Shown: positions 8,075 through 16,062, counted from the stretch's first letter. The stretch is DNA of 35,627 bases from Clostridia bacterium (GCA_016296415.1 JAEDJH010000004.1:1-35627); one strand, 5' to 3'. Notes: generated by a model not told the origin, from the letters alone. Translations and numbers: made by a program.

Positions 8075-9205
8075 TCAGCCTATTTTCGCTATAAACGCCT
8101 TTCCGTCCCGCACCAGAAGAAGCTCCGAGTCGGTCAGCTTTTCGGCGGCGGTTATCGGCATATCGAACCTATATTCGCGGCTGAGGATACCCTGACCCGT
8201 ATAGCACTTTATACCGTCGGGCATTATCACCACGAAGCTTCCGCACATGGTATATGCCCCAAGCGCATTGCCCGGAAGCTGTACGGTCGTCATTTTCACG
8301 TTGGAAACGTCGTCGTCGCTGAGACTGTACAGCACCACGGTGGACAGCTTTTCCTCACTCCTGAGCGAAAACGCAAACAGCGGACGCTCCCCTCCGGCGG
8401 AAAAATCCATGAGCTTCCTGCCGTAAACGAGCGCACGGTAGCTTTCATTATGCTTTGCAACGTTGTATCTTATGATGCTGTCCGTGCCCACGATAAACAT
8501 GCTGTTGTCGGTAAAAAACACATTTTCGACAAGCTGATCGTGCACGGTCGTTATGCTCGATACCGAATGCCTCTGCATATCGTAGGTTTTTATCATACAT
8601 ATCGGATCGCTTGCGTTTACGTTCGTTTCAAGCGTCCACAGCACCTCGCCGCCCGACATATCAAAGCTGTAGTCGGTCATGACGCCGGCGGAAAACTCCA
8701 CGCTGTCTATCTGCACGGCCTTGTCGTCGAATATCGCAAGCGTGCTTTTGTCCCTTGCATCCCCGTAAAGCACGCCGAAATGCTCCTTGCCCGCCTTTAC
8801 AGCGATTATCCTGTCGGAAAATTCCACCGGCTTGCTTGCGTTGACAAAGTGTATGGCATTCAACGTGTAAAGCACCGCCGTCCTTTCCGACGCAACAACT
8901 CCGACGTCGGCAACGCTTATCTTACTCGTTTCGTCCTTTGCGGAGTCCTTCAGGTCGTCATATATCAGCGTCGAGTCGGACAGGTAATAAAAGCCTCTGC
9001 CCGTGTATGCGCTTTCGGATCCGGCGGCAAACGGAAGCTCCGTCAGCTTCAGCTTTTTCGGCTCGCCCCTTTTCGCCATAAATACCGCAAACACAACAAT
9101 TACGGCAACGACCGCCAGCACGATAAGCACCGCCGCCAGGCGGCGCTTTGCTGTCTCTGTCCTGCGATTGCTGCGTTTTTTTGAGCTTGCGGACTTTTTT
9201 CTCAT
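8075..9205 (-). CDS. Membrane-anchored beta-propeller-like protein (DUF5711-like)
   Basis: The protein of 376 residues begins with a very basic tail (residues 1-22, rich in Lys and Arg), followed by one membrane helix (about 23-44) and a large outer domain. The outer part consists of repeated short strands of about 40 residues with patterns such as GRGFYYLSDSTLIYDD and EHFGVLYGDARDKSTLAIFDD, typical of a beta-propeller. This resembles Clostridia proteins classed as DUF5711; no activity is known to me. The basic tail should keep the N terminus in the cytosol and put the propeller outside the cell. Its start overlaps the stop of the lipid kinase gene by 4 nt (ATGA). A role as an extracytoplasmic scaffold or ligand sensor is only a guess. 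Confidence 0.75.
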   Translation of the reverse strand: MRKKSASSKKRSNRRTETAKRRLAAVLIVLAVVAVIVVFAVFMAKRGEPKKLKLTELPFAAGSESAYTGRGFYYLSDSTLIYDDLKDSAKDETSKISVADVGVVASERTAVLYTLNAIHFVNASKPVEFSDRIIAVKAGKEHFGVLYGDARDKSTLAIFDDKAVQIDSVEFSAGVMTDYSFDMSGGEVLWTLETNVNASDPICMIKTYDMQRHSVSSITTVHDQLVENVFFTDNSMFIVGTDSIIRYNVAKHNESYRALVYGRKLMDFSAGGERPLFAFSLRSEEKLSTVVLYSLSDDDVSNVKMTTVQLPGNALGAYTMCGSFVVIMPDGIKCYTGQGILSREYRFDMPITAAEKLTDSELLLVRDGKAFIAKIG

Positions 9206-10101
9206 GCGTAAGACTCCGCCTTTTTCGGAACGATTATTTTTATGGCATTTTCAAGAATGCTGAACGTCACGGGCGTTACGGAGCCAAGCTCCCCATCAAG
9301 GTTAAGCTGCACGCCGGACACGCAGTCGATCTTCACGCTTTTCGCCTTCATATAGCGAATGTGCTTGTTTTTCAGGTGCTTTCCCTTTATGAACGCCGGA
9401 AGCACGTTCAGCAGTGTAAGCACTCCGATTTTTTTGACGATGCACACGTCAAAGCTGCCGTCAAACGGGTCGGCAAGCGGGGCAACGTTCATTCCGCCGC
9501 CGTAATGCGTACCGTTTGCCGCAGCGAACAGCAGTGCCTCCTCGTCAAATTCCTCGCCGTCGGCGTTTATGTGCATCTTAATAGGCTTTAGGTGCAGAAG
9601 CGACTGCATCACGCCCAGCATATACGGAAGCATCCCGTTGAAGCGCTTTTTGAATTTTTCGGTATTTATGACCACGTCGGTATCAAAGCCGAAGCCGCCG
9701 ACATTTGCAAACATCGCACCGTTTGCCGAGCCCATGTCCATGCTTCTGACCTCTCCGTTTAAAAGGACGTCCACCGCACCCTCTGCCTCGGAGGGTATGT
9801 TCAGCGCCCTTGCAAGGTCGTTGCCCGTTCCGAACGGGAACACGCCCATCGTCACGCCCTCAACGCCCACGAGCGACTTTGACACCTCGCTTATCGTGCC
9901 GTCGCCGCCGACAGCCACAATATGCGTTTCACCGTTTTTCGCCGCCGCCTTTGCAAGCTCAACGGCATGGGTCGGATACTCGCTGTATGCAACGGAGTAC
10001 TCGACGTCCCGCTCATCCAATATTGCCTTCGCCTCGTTGAACAGTCTGTCGCTGCGCCCCGTTCCTGCGATGGGGTTTACTATAAAATGAAATTTAGGCA
10101 T
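9202..10101 (-). CDS. Diacylglycerol kinase family lipid kinase (YegS/DgkB type)
   Basis: This enzyme phosphorylates a lipid such as diacylglycerol with ATP at the membrane face, feeding phosphatidate back into phospholipid synthesis. The 299 residues show the family nucleotide motifs NPIAGTG (9-15), VGGDGTISEV (GGDGT at 65-69) and FPFGTGNDLAR (GTGND at 91-95), then the C-terminal beta-sandwich with NVGGFGFD and NLDGE. I start at ATG 10101, matching the family N terminus (PKFHFIVNP), rather than the longer open frame. It follows the sortase gene by 34 nt and overlaps the DUF5711-like gene by 4 nt. In Gram-positive bacteria such kinases recycle diacylglycerol released by lipoteichoic acid synthesis, which suits a neighbourhood of envelope genes; whether the substrate is diacylglycerol here is inferred. 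Confidence 0.92.
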   Translation of the reverse strand: MPKFHFIVNPIAGTGRSDRLFNEAKAILDERDVEYSVAYSEYPTHAVELAKAAAKNGETHIVAVGGDGTISEVSKSLVGVEGVTMGVFPFGTGNDLARALNIPSEAEGAVDVLLNGEVRSMDMGSANGAMFANVGGFGFDTDVVINTEKFKKRFNGMLPYMLGVMQSLLHLKPIKMHINADGEEFDEEALLFAAANGTHYGGGMNVAPLADPFDGSFDVCIVKKIGVLTLLNVLPAFIKGKHLKNKHIRYMKAKSVKIDCVSGVQLNLDGELGSVTPVTFSILENAIKIIVPKKAESYA

Positions 10102-10135
10102 TTTATCGCTTCGTCCTTTCCGGTCAAACGTTTTA

Positions 10136-11530
10136 TCAACCCGCTTTGAGGAACATATACAGTCTCGACTCGGCATCGGCGGAGTCGTAGTTGTCGCCGC
10201 AGGTTATGAGCGTGATTATGTAGCAGCCGGTGGACACATCCACGCCGAGATTGACCTCGGAGCGTGAAAGCTGGTATTCTATCCACTCCCTGTTTACCGA
10301 TGAGCTCAGGAACGAAAGCGTGTTGTACCTTCTCGTGGATTCGGGCTCGTTCTCCTGCGTTTCGTAAAACGCCCAAAGCTTCCACCTCGTATGGGGTATG
10401 CCTTCGAGGGATATATAGAACGTTCTGTAGCCGCTGCTGCCGTTTTTGATGGCGTCCTGCGCCTTGTGCAGGCGGTTGAACATCGTCTTTGACTTTCTGC
10501 TGTTATGCCCTGCGATGGTTATAAACCTGCCCGCAGGTCTTGTATAGACGTATATGGATGCGGCCGAACTCCGCTCGCCGCGCCAGGTATGGTCGTTGTA
10601 GAAATAATTTCCGCTTGCATCGTACATGACGGGATAGTCTATGTTCGTGCCGTTCAAGCATATCCAGCCCACTGTATCGGGGTTTATCGCATCCGCCCAG
10701 GCATAGCGCTCCTGTGCGTATTCGGCGGAATAGCTTCCGCTTCCCGACGGAAGCACGAGATCGCTTTTTGGTACAAAGCCGGTTTTGCTCTTGAACTCAA
10801 TCCTGTAAAAGTCGCCGCATTCGCCCGTGACCTTGACGGTCTTTCCCCTCGGTATTTCAACACAGCCCTCAACACGCTTTGAGTTCTTGTACGGGTGCGT
10901 TCTGAAATAGGTCATGCTGCCCGTTTCTCTCTCATGCTCCTCGACGGAGGTTATCTCGCCGTAATCGGGTATTGCGCGAAACGCCTCTATATCCGCCGCA
11001 CCGCCGAGCTTTACGCAGTCCTTTTTGACATAGCCGGTGAAAAAGGCATATTCGACCTTGTAATAGCTGCCCTGCTCGCCGTAAACGAGAACGCTCTCCT
11101 TCGACCCTATCTCCCTGCAGCCCTTTATTGCGGACGGCGAATAGCTTGCCTTTGTGCAGAAGCGGGTTTTTTCGCTCATCGTGCCGAGAAGCACCGTTTC
11201 ATAGGTTATCGGCTCGGCGCTTTGATCAAAGTCATACGGCACCGTCTTTTCCTCATCGTCCTCCTTCACCTCGGGGAACGGGCGGTTCGGTGCGTCAACG
11301 TTCATCTCGTTTGTCAGCCACATATAGGTAACGTCCCTCGAAGGCGGCGTATTCCCCACCTCCGGCGTCTGCACGCCCTGCGTTTGGTCGGCGGCCGGAG
11401 TCGGCTCGGCGTAGGCGATGTCTATTATGCCTTCCCCCTCGTCGATGACGCTGCCGCTGCATCCGAATATGCCCAAAAACATGATCGCAGCAAGCAGCAG
11501 ACATACGGTTTTTTTGAGCTTTCCTTCCAT
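10136..11530 (-). CDS. Lipoprotein with two SH3-like repeats and a class B sortase domain
   Basis: Sortases join surface proteins to peptidoglycan or to other proteins by transpeptidation. The 464 residues comprise a lipoprotein signal with lipobox IFGC (lipidated C24), a Pro/Thr/Gln-rich spacer, two SH3-like repeats (about 110-175 and 205-260), and a class B sortase domain (about 275-464). The domain shows NIDYPVMYD, YNDHTW, the catalytic H342 (ITIAGHNSR), C444 (TLITCGD) and R456 (ESRLYMF), all in place. Most sortases are anchored by a membrane helix, so a lipid anchor plus SH3 modules, which may hold peptidoglycan, is unusual. No sorting-signal substrate or pilin gene is in the window. It starts 6 nt after the small membrane protein gene, which suggests a functional pair. 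Confidence 0.9.
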   Translation of the reverse strand: MEGKLKKTVCLLLAAIMFLGIFGCSGSVIDEGEGIIDIAYAEPTPAADQTQGVQTPEVGNTPPSRDVTYMWLTNEMNVDAPNRPFPEVKEDDEEKTVPYDFDQSAEPITYETVLLGTMSEKTRFCTKASYSPSAIKGCREIGSKESVLVYGEQGSYYKVEYAFFTGYVKKDCVKLGGAADIEAFRAIPDYGEITSVEEHERETGSMTYFRTHPYKNSKRVEGCVEIPRGKTVKVTGECGDFYRIEFKSKTGFVPKSDLVLPSGSGSYSAEYAQERYAWADAINPDTVGWICLNGTNIDYPVMYDASGNYFYNDHTWRGERSSAASIYVYTRPAGRFITIAGHNSRKSKTMFNRLHKAQDAIKNGSSGYRTFYISLEGIPHTRWKLWAFYETQENEPESTRRYNTLSFLSSSVNREWIEYQLSRSEVNLGVDVSTGCYIITLITCGDNYDSADAESRLYMFLKAG

Positions 11531-11536
11531 GATCTT

Positions 11537-12037
11537 TTATCCTTTCGGTTGGTTTTGACCCTTTTTCGTTGCCCTGTCGCCAAACGGATCGGCGGCGCTT
11601 CCGTCATCCTCGGGCGTCTCCCCGTCGGCGGTCGTGCCGGCGAATATCTCTGCCCTGTCCTCTGCGGAGACCTCTCCCCGCTCACGCCTTTGCTTCTCCA
11701 TATACTTTTGCTTGTCGGTGAATACTATCGCAAGCACGAACGGCGTAAGCACCAGTACCGCAACGACGGCGATGACCACCCTCGTCACCCATTCGGGGAC
11801 AAGGTCGAAATCCTTCGGGAAAGCACCCTCCGTAACGCTGTAAAGTGCGGTCACGGCAATATGCAGCGACAGCACCGCCGCCGCAACGAAGCATATCCTG
11901 CCGATTTTAACGAACAAGGCGGCCCTGCCCTCTTTTATATATGTGGTGTCAAACAGCTTTGTCTTTTTGCTGAATGCGGAATACACCAGATACCCTATCA
12001 TAAACACTATCAAAATCAGCGTAAGTCCGTTTTCCAT
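11537..12037 (-). CDS. Three-helix membrane protein, unknown function
   Basis: I do not recognise the family. The 166 residues carry three predicted membrane helices (about 4-20, 43-67 and 85-107) and then a hydrophilic, acidic tail (about 108-166) rich in Glu, Asp, Gly and Lys that looks disordered. The tail begins with a basic stretch (DKQKYMEKQRRER), suggesting it stays in the cytosol. It is the first gene of the long leftward run and is 6 nt upstream of the sortase lipoprotein, so the two are almost surely co-transcribed. The ribosome binding site (AAAGGAAG) lies rather far, about 11 nt, from the ATG. Confidence 0.7.
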   Translation of the reverse strand: MENGLTLILIVFMIGYLVYSAFSKKTKLFDTTYIKEGRAALFVKIGRICFVAAAVLSLHIAVTALYSVTEGAFPKDFDLVPEWVTRVVIAVVAVLVLTPFVLAIVFTDKQKYMEKQRRERGEVSAEDRAEIFAGTTADGETPEDDGSAADPFGDRATKKGQNQPKG

Positions 12038-12087
12038 TTAAGCAACGTCTTCCTTTCACCGAAAAATCTTCATATAGTTATATCTAT

Positions 12088-12100
12088 ATTATCATATCCG
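12088..12100 (-). promoter_or_regulatory. Likely -10 region of the nine-gene leftward operon
   Basis: Read leftward, the AT-rich stretch between sipL and the first operon gene contains overlapping -10-like hexamers TATGAT and GATAAT, about 55 nt before the start codon at 12037. No convincing -35 is seen at 17 nt, so the exact promoter is uncertain. Confidence 0.35.
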
Positions 12101-12157
12101 TGCGCCAAAATAAAGCATTACACCAAAAATACATTCTTTGTCCATATTTTGTGCCAC

Positions 12158-12189
12158 AAAAAAGCCGGAGGAATATCTCCCCCGACTTT
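12158..12189 (-). terminator. Intrinsic terminator of sipL
   Basis: On the leftward strand a 12-bp stem with two G-U pairs (arms at 12178-12189 and 12161-12172, 5-nt loop) is followed by six T at the end. It lies 20 nt after the sipL stop codon and insulates the next operon. Confidence 0.85.
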
Positions 12190-12208
12190 ACGCCGCCCGA
12201 AAAAGCGT

Positions 12209-13702
12209 TTATACCATCACAACTATGCGTTCGCCGCCCCGTATGCCGTTTTCAAGCTCGGGATTAAGCTCCGTCAATGCGGCACGGCTTACGTTCAGCC
12301 GCTTGGCGATGTCGTAAAGCTCCTCGCCCTCCGACGCAAAGCATATCACTATGCCCTTTGGCGACTCGACCGGCTCGCACTCGGCTATGCCCGTAACCGC
12401 CTCGACCATGCACGGCTCGAACAGCTCCGCATCAATGAACATCAAATAGCCCACGTCTGCGGCTCTGCCGCCTCCGCCGCCCACCGTGGTAAGTACACGC
12501 AGCCGCACCTCGGCATCCGCCGCCCCGCCGGTGCCCATGTCCCCCGAAAGCGGCTGTGACAGCATAAACGGAATATCCTCCGTGAACGAGAAAAGCGATC
12601 CGTTTTCCGAAGCATAGACCAGCCTTGTAAACAGCATTCCGTCTATATTCAGCCGCCCCTCGCCGCACACCGACGACGTGACCATAGGTCTTGCCGAAGC
12701 ATATACGGGGCGGTAAATGTCCGGCATGCCCTCGGGAACGTCTATGGTTTCACGGAGCGAGCTTTTGACCGAAAGCATCCCCTTAGGAAGCAAAAGCGGC
12801 ACGGCGGTTATCTTCGGCATGAGCGCAGCCGACGGCGAGAACGCATCCAGCGGAAGCTCCTCTGCCGCGACGCTCTCCGAAAACAGCTCTATCCTCATCA
12901 CCGCCTCAACGACGGCTATCCCAAGCTCCGCATCCATCGGGCGAAGCTCTATTTCCTCCACTGCCACCCTGCCGAATACCGCCTCCGCACGCCCGTCAAA
13001 GTCCAGCTCCTCCGAAAACTCCACGTGCTGAACGAACTGCGAAAGCCTTTCCTTGCCGTCGGCGCACATTGCGCTGACCGAGAGCGTACCCTCCACCGTG
13101 ACCGCATCGCCCCTCGTGCGTATGCTTCTCACCACCGCCTCGCCGTCAACCGCCAGAACCGATGTGATGCTCGAAACGCCTATCTCCTCCAGAATGCGCA
13201 CCTTTTCCTTCAAAATACATTTATTCTCACGGTAGTCAAGCTTCATCGTCTTTATTTCAAGCTCCGAAACGCCGTTCATGCCCTTTACCACCCTAAGCGG
13301 CGTATTGTCCTTCAGCCTAAGCGAAAGCTCCGAAACCGCCGTCAGCTTCAGCGAATCGCCCTCCGCCGAAAGCTCGACGCTTTGAAGCTCGGCTATAACG
13401 GACGCCTCCATGCCCGGTCTTGCCGAGTCTATGGCTATGCTGTGCTTAAACGGCGCCGAGGACGAAAACGAGAACACGCTGTCGTCCGTATCAAGGGCGA
13501 TTATATGCACCTGCACCGTGCCGTCGATATTCACCTTGCCGGCCGATATTTCCGTGTTCTGCAGCCTGACCGCCGCCGATGCGTCTATCACAGACGCCGC
13601 AGTCCTGTCCTTTATGACGGGTATGCTGCCCTCGATAAGCGCCTGCGAAACGCAGCCTCCGCCGATCCTGTGTATATTAAGCTCCTTAAATATCACTTCC
13701 AT
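12209..13702 (-). CDS. sipL: SipL-like spore morphogenesis protein (DUF3794 repeats plus LysM)
   Basis: In Clostridioides difficile, SipL binds SpoIVA and is needed for the coat to enclose the forespore. This 497-residue protein has the same design: repeated DUF3794/SPOCS beta domains (about 20-140, 165-285 and 300-435) and a C-terminal LysM (about 451-497: GEELYDIAKRLNVS, LTELNPEL, GGERIVVMV). The middle repeat shows the typical VVKGMNGVSELEIKT region, and the third DVPEGMPDIYRPVY. No membrane segment or signal peptide is present, as expected for a mother-cell protein. It starts at ATG 13702 behind GGAGG with 9-nt spacing, and that site lies in a possible hairpin (see leader). It is 72 nt after rlmH. 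Its presence is the best evidence that the organism belongs to a sporulating lineage. Confidence 0.88.
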   Translation of the reverse strand: MEVIFKELNIHRIGGGCVSQALIEGSIPVIKDRTAASVIDASAAVRLQNTEISAGKVNIDGTVQVHIIALDTDDSVFSFSSSAPFKHSIAIDSARPGMEASVIAELQSVELSAEGDSLKLTAVSELSLRLKDNTPLRVVKGMNGVSELEIKTMKLDYRENKCILKEKVRILEEIGVSSITSVLAVDGEAVVRSIRTRGDAVTVEGTLSVSAMCADGKERLSQFVQHVEFSEELDFDGRAEAVFGRVAVEEIELRPMDAELGIAVVEAVMRIELFSESVAAEELPLDAFSPSAALMPKITAVPLLLPKGMLSVKSSLRETIDVPEGMPDIYRPVYASARPMVTSSVCGEGRLNIDGMLFTRLVYASENGSLFSFTEDIPFMLSQPLSGDMGTGGAADAEVRLRVLTTVGGGGGRAADVGYLMFIDAELFEPCMVEAVTGIAECEPVESPKGIVICFASEGEELYDIAKRLNVSRAALTELNPELENGIRGGERIVVMV

Positions 13703-13758
13703 AATAAAAAACCTCCGACCGTGATACCTAATTTTATTAGGAGGTGAAGGTTTTTATT
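13703..13758 (-). promoter_or_regulatory. sipL leader with the ribosome binding site inside a possible hairpin
   Basis: Read leftward, ACCUCC (13740-13745) can pair exactly with the SD GGAGGU (13711-13716). The latter runs into five more U, so the structure also looks like an intrinsic terminator. A second pairing, AAUAAAAACC (13749-13758) with GGUUUUUUAUU (13703-13713, one bulge), would also cover the SD. A perfect palindrome CCTAAT-TTT-ATTAGG (13727-13741) overlaps the first arm, so the hairpins exclude each other. Function is inferred. Confidence 0.4.
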
Positions 13759-13774
13759 CCATTTGGATATATGT

Positions 13775-14254
13775 TCACTTGTGGTACGGCTCGCCGTTTA
13801 TTATCTTGAACGCCCTGTATATCTGCTCAAGCAGCATCACACGGAAAAGCTGGTGCGTAAACGTCATGTCCGAAAAGCTTAGCTTCATATCCGCCCTTTT
13901 CTGCACCTCGTCGCTCAGTCCCAGCGAGCCGCCTATGGCGAAGGCGATCCTGCTCTTTCCCTCGAGCATATAGCCCGAAAGCCTGTCGGCCAGCTTCTCC
14001 GAAGAAAGCCTTTCGCCCTTTATCACCGTGGCAACGAGCACCTCGCCCGGGGAAAGATGCTCGAGTATGCGCCTGCCCTCCTCCGCCTTGACACGGGTAC
14101 GCTGTGCCTCCGAAAGCTGCTCACCCGCCTTTTCGTCGGGCAGTTCGACTATCTCAAGGTTTACAAAGCGTGAAAGCCGCTTTTTGAACTCGCTCACGGC
14201 ATCGGTATAGAATTTTTCGCGCAGCTTCCCCACGCAGATTATCCTGACGTTCAT
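13775..14254 (-). CDS. rlmH: 23S rRNA pseudouridine-1915 N3-methyltransferase RlmH
   Basis: RlmH methylates pseudouridine 1915 in helix 69 of 23S rRNA on the assembled 70S ribosome, using S-adenosylmethionine. The protein starts at ATG 14254 (MNVRIICVGK), giving 159 residues, the canonical size. The SPOUT knot is visible: a glycine-rich SAM loop AFAIGGSLGLSDEV (about 101-114) and the conserved C terminus with FTHQLFRVMLLEQIYRA and INGEPYHK. Its start overlaps the stop of the upstream CPBP protease by 4 nt (ATGA), so translation is coupled. Grouping with walJ two genes upstream repeats the gene order known from Bacillus. Confidence 0.97.
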   Translation of the reverse strand: MNVRIICVGKLREKFYTDAVSEFKKRLSRFVNLEIVELPDEKAGEQLSEAQRTRVKAEEGRRILEHLSPGEVLVATVIKGERLSSEKLADRLSGYMLEGKSRIAFAIGGSLGLSDEVQKRADMKLSFSDMTFTHQLFRVMLLEQIYRAFKIINGEPYHK

Positions 14255-15258
14255 ATACCCATAAACGGAAAGTCGATAAACAGTATCACGAACGAAAGCA
14301 GCCCCATAAGGAACAAAAGCCCCGCCGCAATGCCTATGCAAACCCCTACGGTCGCCTTGTTATAGCCGGGGCATTCACCTGGCCTGCCCTTGAAAAACGC
14401 CGCATTTGCGCCGATGCTGCCATCCGCCGTCTGTATCGGCTTGTAGCTCAGGAAGGACTTTTTTGCGGGTGCGCCGTATTTATTCCTGCACACCACGGCA
14501 AACGCAGCGAAGAATGTGCCCGTCAGCAATGCGCCTATCCCCACGAAGGTCAAAAGCTCCGCCCATACCGCACCCGCCGAAGCCGCCTCCGTCTGCTCCA
14601 TGCCCTGCACAGCCGTCCAATAGCCAAGCACAAGCAGGTTGTAGCAAAAATGCGTTACCATGCTCGGGATTACGCTCTTGGAGCGCACAGTCATGCCGCC
14701 AAGCACGCAGGCGATTATCATGTATGCGGGGAGCGCACTCAGGTTGCCGTGCATGAGCGAGAACAAAAGCGAGGTGAGCAGCACCGCCTTGATACGTCCC
14801 ATGCCGCCCCATGAATGAAGCAGCGCACCCCTGAACATATACTCCTCGGTAAACGCAGGCACGAGGCAGAAAAGGAATATCCACACGATGCTCTGCCAGC
14901 CCGAAAGCACGGGCATTTGACTTGCCGCCTCAAGCAGGGAAAAATCCGCACCGGCGTATTCAAGCAGCGTGGTTATTGCTCCGTTTGCGCCCGTGACGAG
15001 GAAGAAACAGCCCACCGCCATAGCAATTGCAAGCATTATTTCGGTTGCTCCCGTCCTGCGGACGCCAAACTCCCTTACGTCCCTGCCCTTCATAATAAAG
15101 CATGCGGGCAGATATATTGCGATCACCTGCACCAAAAGCGCATTAAGGGCGCTTTGTCCCATCATGTCAAGATTGAAAAACGCTCCGACCGAGCTTATGC
15201 TCAAATAAAGCCCTACCGATGCGGCAAAGCCTATCGCCGCCTTGTTTGCGTTCTGCAT
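14251..15258 (-). CDS. CPBP family intramembrane metalloprotease (CAAX protease/ABI type)
   Basis: Proteins of this family are membrane metalloproteases that cut prenylated proteins or peptides, or act in bacteriocin immunity. The 335 residues have several hydrophobic helices and the family signature: EEYMFR (E138, E139, R143), H170 in FSLMHGN and H203 in MVTHFCYN, so it is probably active. The C terminus ends in a further helix after a hydrophilic loop. I use ATG 15258 with GGAGG at 8 nt; the TTG two codons upstream is too close to that site. It lies 12 nt after walJ and overlaps rlmH by 4 nt. In Bacillus this place is held by an HtrA protease, so it may be a membrane protease for a similar envelope task; this is inference. 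Confidence 0.9.
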   Translation of the reverse strand: MQNANKAAIGFAASVGLYLSISSVGAFFNLDMMGQSALNALLVQVIAIYLPACFIMKGRDVREFGVRRTGATEIMLAIAMAVGCFFLVTGANGAITTLLEYAGADFSLLEAASQMPVLSGWQSIVWIFLFCLVPAFTEEYMFRGALLHSWGGMGRIKAVLLTSLLFSLMHGNLSALPAYMIIACVLGGMTVRSKSVIPSMVTHFCYNLLVLGYWTAVQGMEQTEAASAGAVWAELLTFVGIGALLTGTFFAAFAVVCRNKYGAPAKKSFLSYKPIQTADGSIGANAAFFKGRPGECPGYNKATVGVCIGIAAGLLFLMGLLSFVILFIDFPFMGI

Positions 15259-15270
15259 TTTCAATGCCTC

Positions 15271-16062
15271 CTATTCCTCTATATTGAATAATTCGCTTAT
15301 CCTGTCCCTGTGCGCCACCGACACGGCAATTTCTCCGTCCGGAATGTCCTGCGCCCTAAGCTCGCAGCGCACCGTTTCCAATGCAAGCTCCTCCATGTTG
15401 TTCTCACGGCTGAGATGCCCGAGCATTACGTTCCTCATCCTCTGTCCGAAAAGCTTTACAACGGCCTTGCCCGCCGCCTCGTTTGAAAGATGCCCGTTGT
15501 CGCCGAGTATCCGCCTTTTGAGAAGATACGGATAGCTGCCTGCCCTGAGCATATCCACGTCGTGGTTCGCCTCGATGAACAAAAGATCCGAATCGCTTAC
15601 CGCCGAAAGCAGCCTGCCCGTAACGTGGCCCACGTCCGTCATAGTGCTTATGCGAGCCCCCCGACAGTTAAATACGAAGCCAACCGACTCCGCCGCATCG
15701 TGCGGCGTTTTAAACGGCAGCACGTTTAGTCCCTTGATATAAAAATCCCTGTCCGTCTCGAAGATCCTTGTACACGAGGGTGCAATAGTCCCCACCTGCT
15801 CCTGCATGGCCTCCCATGTTTTTGCGTTTGCATAGACGGGGATATTGTATCTTCTTGAAAGCACGCCTACGCCCTTGATATGGTCAATATGCTCATGGGT
15901 GACGAGTATTGCGCCTATGGTATCGGGCGAAACGCCTATCTGCCCGAGCGCAGACCCGACCGCCCTGCCCGCAACACCGGCGTCCACCAGCAGCCTCACG
16001 CCGCCCGCCTCGAGAAACAGCGAATTTCCCGAAGAACCGCTATACAGCGCACAAAAACGCAT
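15271..16062 (-). CDS. walJ: WalJ/YycJ-like metallo-beta-lactamase fold hydrolase
   Basis: The 263 residues form a metallo-beta-lactamase fold with the signature THEHIDH (H56, H58, D60, H61), an N terminus YSGSSGNSLFLE, and further metal ligands in MTDVGHVT and LGHLSREN. This is the pattern of WalJ (YycJ, VicX), a protein coded with the WalRK cell-wall two-component system in Bacillus and relatives and suggested to link wall growth, replication and repair; its substrate is unknown. Here WalRK genes are absent, but rlmH follows two genes later as in Bacillus. It is the first gene of the group, with its own promoter facing away from groESL. Confidence 0.9.
   Translation of the reverse strand: MRFCALYSGSSGNSLFLEAGGVRLLVDAGVAGRAVGSALGQIGVSPDTIGAILVTHEHIDHIKGVGVLSRRYNIPVYANAKTWEAMQEQVGTIAPSCTRIFETDRDFYIKGLNVLPFKTPHDAAESVGFVFNCRGARISTMTDVGHVTGRLLSAVSDSDLLFIEANHDVDMLRAGSYPYLLKRRILGDNGHLSNEAAGKAVVKLFGQRMRNVMLGHLSRENNMEELALETVRCELRAQDIPDGEIAVSVAHRDRISELFNIEE

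Noticed and set aside
7817..9184. A 455-codon rightward open frame opposite the DUF5711-like and CvpA genes
   Set aside because: Rich in His, Arg and Lys with no fold-like pattern; it is the mirror of real genes.
10895..12559. A 554-codon rightward open frame opposite the sortase and sipL genes
   Set aside because: It is antisense to well-supported genes, has no ribosome binding site or recognisable motifs, and crosses an intergenic region with a terminator. Long antisense frames are common at this base composition.
13742..13790. Sigma-E promoter for sipL
   Set aside because: An ACATATA -35-like stretch exists, but no -10 resembling CATACAAT follows at a proper distance.
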